NCBI GenBank assembly: GCA_900468535.1
Contig: UBTY01000030.1
Span: 38,696-102,695 of the forward strand
DNA length: 64,000 nt
DNA from: Hyphomicrobiales bacterium
GTDB lineage: Bacteria; Pseudomonadota; Alphaproteobacteria; Rhizobiales; Rhizobiaceae
Reading direction: 5' to 3'
Shown in pieces: positions 62,492 through 64,000 of this stretch. Position numbers and translations under genes: made by a program. The notes beneath the pieces are model-generated. The model saw only the letters and a program-made list of their open reading frames with translations. It did not search any database and had not been told where the DNA came from. Positions within the stretch are counted from its first letter, which is position 1. Each line of letters opens with the position of its first letter.

Positions 62492-62826
62492 TGCGGTCCG
62501 TCTTCTTCGATCCCGGCCAGATGACGGCGCGGCTTGAACTGGAGGCACCGGAAGAAGTGCCGGACGGACAGGGCGGTGCGACCGTCACCTTCACTGCTGT
62601 TGCCTCGGTGTGGGCGCGGATCGAACCGCTGGCCGAAGTACGAGAAGAGCGGGCCGGTTCAGACGTTTTCACGCTGACCCATCGTATCTGGTTGCGGTTC
62701 CGCAGCGACATCAAGGCCGGGATGCGGCTACGCAAGGGTGATCGGCTGTTCGCCATCGGCACCTGGCGCGACCCTGATGAAACCGGCCGCTACCTCTGCT
62801 GCCTCTGCGAGGAGGAGGGGCGATGA
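62491..62826 (+). CDS. Head-tail adaptor/closure protein (GTA g7-like)
   Basis: A 111-aa beta-rich protein of the phage head closure family, with LELEAPEEVPDGQGGATVTFTAVASVWARIEPL and the THRIWLRFRSDIKAGMRL segment. Its start shares a base with the previous stop; the next small ORF overlaps its stop by 4 bp. Confidence 0.9.
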   Translation: MRSVFFDPGQMTARLELEAPEEVPDGQGGATVTFTAVASVWARIEPLAEVREERAGSDVFTLTHRIWLRFRSDIKAGMRLRKGDRLFAIGTWRDPDETGRYLCCLCEEEGR

Positions 62827-62942
62827 GCACCGCTCTGGCAATCACACTCCGCGATCTGGCGGAGATCCTGGCGCGGGTGGCGCAAGATGCTAGGGGTAGG
62901 TCGGCGGCAAAGGGAGGCGAAAGCCATGAGCGCAGCCAGTGA
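62823..62942 (+). CDS. Small ORF of 39 aa in the GTA operon
   Basis: ATG 62823 overlaps the stop of the head-tail adaptor (ATGA) and GAGGAGGGG is directly upstream, so translational coupling is likely. The short product (MSTALAITLRDLAEILARVAQ and a polar tail) is helical. It overlaps the start of the DUF3168 gene. No family is recognised. Confidence 0.45.
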   Translation: MSTALAITLRDLAEILARVAQDARGRSAAKGGESHERSQ

Positions 62943-63345
62943 ATTGCTGACGGCTATCCATACACGCCTGACCGGCGATGCCGAGCTTCTCGGCATGATC
63001 GGTGAGGATGGTGTCCGCGACCGGTTGGTCACCGGGCGAAAGCTCCCATGCGTGCTGATCGGCGACGTTGTCAGCAACGATTATTCGACCTCGACGGAGG
63101 GAGGCGAGGAGCATCTGCTCTCGCTCGAAATCTGGATCGATGCCGGTGGACGAAAGCAGGCGCAGCTGGTGGCCTCGCGTCTCCACGCCCTGCTGCAAGA
63201 TGCGGCGCTGGATCTTGGCCAGCACCAGCTCGCCAGCCTTCTGCATGTCAGGACACAGAGCCGGCGTGAAGCGAAGACGAGGCTGTATGTTGTCGAACTG
63301 CGCTTTCGGGCTGTGACGGAGCCGATTGCCGCCGTTACGGCGTAG
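62926..63345 (+). CDS. DUF3168 family protein (GTA g8-like tail terminator)
   Basis: A 139-aa protein of the DUF3168 family, the usual gene before the major tail protein in GTA and phage clusters: ASELLTAIHTRLTGDAELLG and the HLLSLEIWIDAGGRKQAQLV segment. GGGAGGCG precedes ATG 62926. It is the last recognisable phage gene here. Confidence 0.88.
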   Translation: MSAASELLTAIHTRLTGDAELLGMIGEDGVRDRLVTGRKLPCVLIGDVVSNDYSTSTEGGEEHLLSLEIWIDAGGRKQAQLVASRLHALLQDAALDLGQHQLASLLHVRTQSRREAKTRLYVVELRFRAVTEPIAAVTA

Positions 63346-63349
63346 CAGG

Positions 63350-63742
63350 CTACTCCTCGTAGCGGCTCGTGGCGTCGCGATCCCGTTCATAGCGTCTCGC
63401 CAGTGGAAACGGCGGCAGCCAGGATTCGCGGCGGATGGTCCAGAGTTCGTAAGTCGGCTGCAACTGGTCGGGAGCATCGAGCGATCCGAGGTTCACTTCG
63501 ACCTCATCTCCGGACCGCCCGAAAACCGGGGAGCCGCAGCGGGGGCAGAAGAAGCGACCGTCGTACGCGCCTGTTTCGCCTTCGACTTTCACCGCATCCT
63601 GGGGAAAGATCGCCGACGCATGGAAAAGCGCGCCGTGATGCTTGCGGCAGTCGAGACAATGGCAAATGCCGACCCGATAGGGGCGTCCGGTTGCCACAAG
63701 GCGGACATTGCCACAGCGGCAGCCGCCGGTGAAACGGTCCAT
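63350..63742 (-). CDS. GFA-family protein (CENP-V/glutathione-dependent formaldehyde-activating type)
   Basis: A 130-aa zinc protein: TGGCRCGNVR, CHCLDCRKHHGA and CPRCGSPVF carry the zinc-binding cysteines. The physiological substrate is unknown. GGAGGAG precedes ATG 63742. It is antisense to the GTA genes, 4 bp after the DUF3168 stop, and marks the abrupt end of the phage module. Confidence 0.88.
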   Translation of the reverse strand: MDRFTGGCRCGNVRLVATGRPYRVGICHCLDCRKHHGALFHASAIFPQDAVKVEGETGAYDGRFFCPRCGSPVFGRSGDEVEVNLGSLDAPDQLQPTYELWTIRRESWLPPFPLARRYERDRDATSRYEE

Positions 63743-63839
63743 GTTGCTCTCCTCCACGATCAGGCGGCGGACCGCCTTGCAATGAAGATGGGGTGGCGAC
63801 TTCAAATGTCCCGTCCATTTCCGCAGCTGCCTGCACCTC

Positions 63840-64000
63840 TCAGGCCGGTTCGTACACCCTTGTCGCTGCCTTGACCTGTGCCGCCAGCATCAACACGAAG
63901 CCGAGCGAGATGACGGCGAGCGCGGCGCAGGTCGCGATTGCGGTTCCTGCTCCGGCGCGATCGAGGATCGCCGTGAAAACGACGGGCGCGATGGCGTTGG
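63840..64000 (-). CDS. C-terminal part of a probable MFS transporter
   Basis: A partial frame entering from the right, ending at TGA (63840-63842). The visible 52 residues include a hydrophobic membrane segment (AIATCAALAVISLGFVLML) after NAIAPVVFTAILDRAG, and a charged tail, which fits the last helix of an MFS transporter. The rest lies outside the window. Confidence 0.6.
   Translation of the reverse strand, partial: NAIAPVVFTAILDRAGAGTAIATCAALAVISLGFVLMLAAQVKAATRVYEPA

Overview
The window is about 64 kb of a high-GC alphaproteobacterial chromosome, almost certainly Rhizobiaceae (Rhizobium, Agrobacterium, Ensifer or a close relative). The main evidence is a Ros/MucR regulator next to a seven-subunit Mrp (Pha/Mnh) antiporter operon, a SufE-DUF5330-histidine kinase block, a dmeRF cobalt/nickel efflux pair, rhizobial intergenic repeats, and a structural cluster like the rhizobial gene transfer agent (GTA). 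I saw no rRNA or tRNA gene, no CRISPR array and no intact transposase.

Layout. 1-12 kb: housekeeping and accessory genes (metallophosphoesterase, AraC/SDR pair, WYL regulator, LysE exporter with a broken start, two c-type cytochromes, a 277-bp MITE-like element, PfpI and GNAT proteins, dmeRF, class A beta-lactamase, SelO). 12-24 kb: a ParD antitoxin with a decayed ParE, two DHA2-type drug exporters, homocysteine methyltransferase, oligopeptidase B, polysaccharide deacetylase, an AI-2E-type transporter and a LysR regulator. 24-29 kb: a stress block with a VOC enzyme that has an in-frame Tat leader, a universal stress protein and DksA-like protein behind a perfect FNR/FixK box, a hemolysin-III family protein, an XRE-cupin regulator divergent from MnaT, and MsrB. 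29-35 kb: mrpABCDEFG with overlapping reading frames.

35-49 kb: regulatory and cell-envelope genes: mucR, a free-standing DnaA domain IV-like protein with its DUF6456 partner, sufE, DUF5330, a sensor kinase with a peptidoglycan-binding partner, DUF1491 and DUF2336 proteins, a CtrA box ahead of a 56-aa gene, a DUF1254/DUF1214 pair, a class A penicillin-binding protein, a YcgN-family protein, and a TetR/SDR pair sharing a 28-bp palindrome.

51-63.4 kb: a GTA/prophage-like head module: putative small terminase, large terminase, GH19-type endolysin, portal, DUF6107 membrane protein, prohead protease, HK97 capsid, connector, head-tail adaptor and DUF3168 protein. It is interrupted by non-phage genes: Dabb, NAD-dependent epimerase, a VOC protein and a GAF-GGDEF-PilZ diguanylate cyclase between terminase and portal, and an AlkB-type dioxygenase after the portal. 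After the DUF3168 gene the phage genes stop; a GFA-family gene and the end of a probable MFS transporter follow on the other strand, so tail genes are not visible. This interrupted GTA cluster with its c-di-GMP enzyme is the most interesting part of the window.
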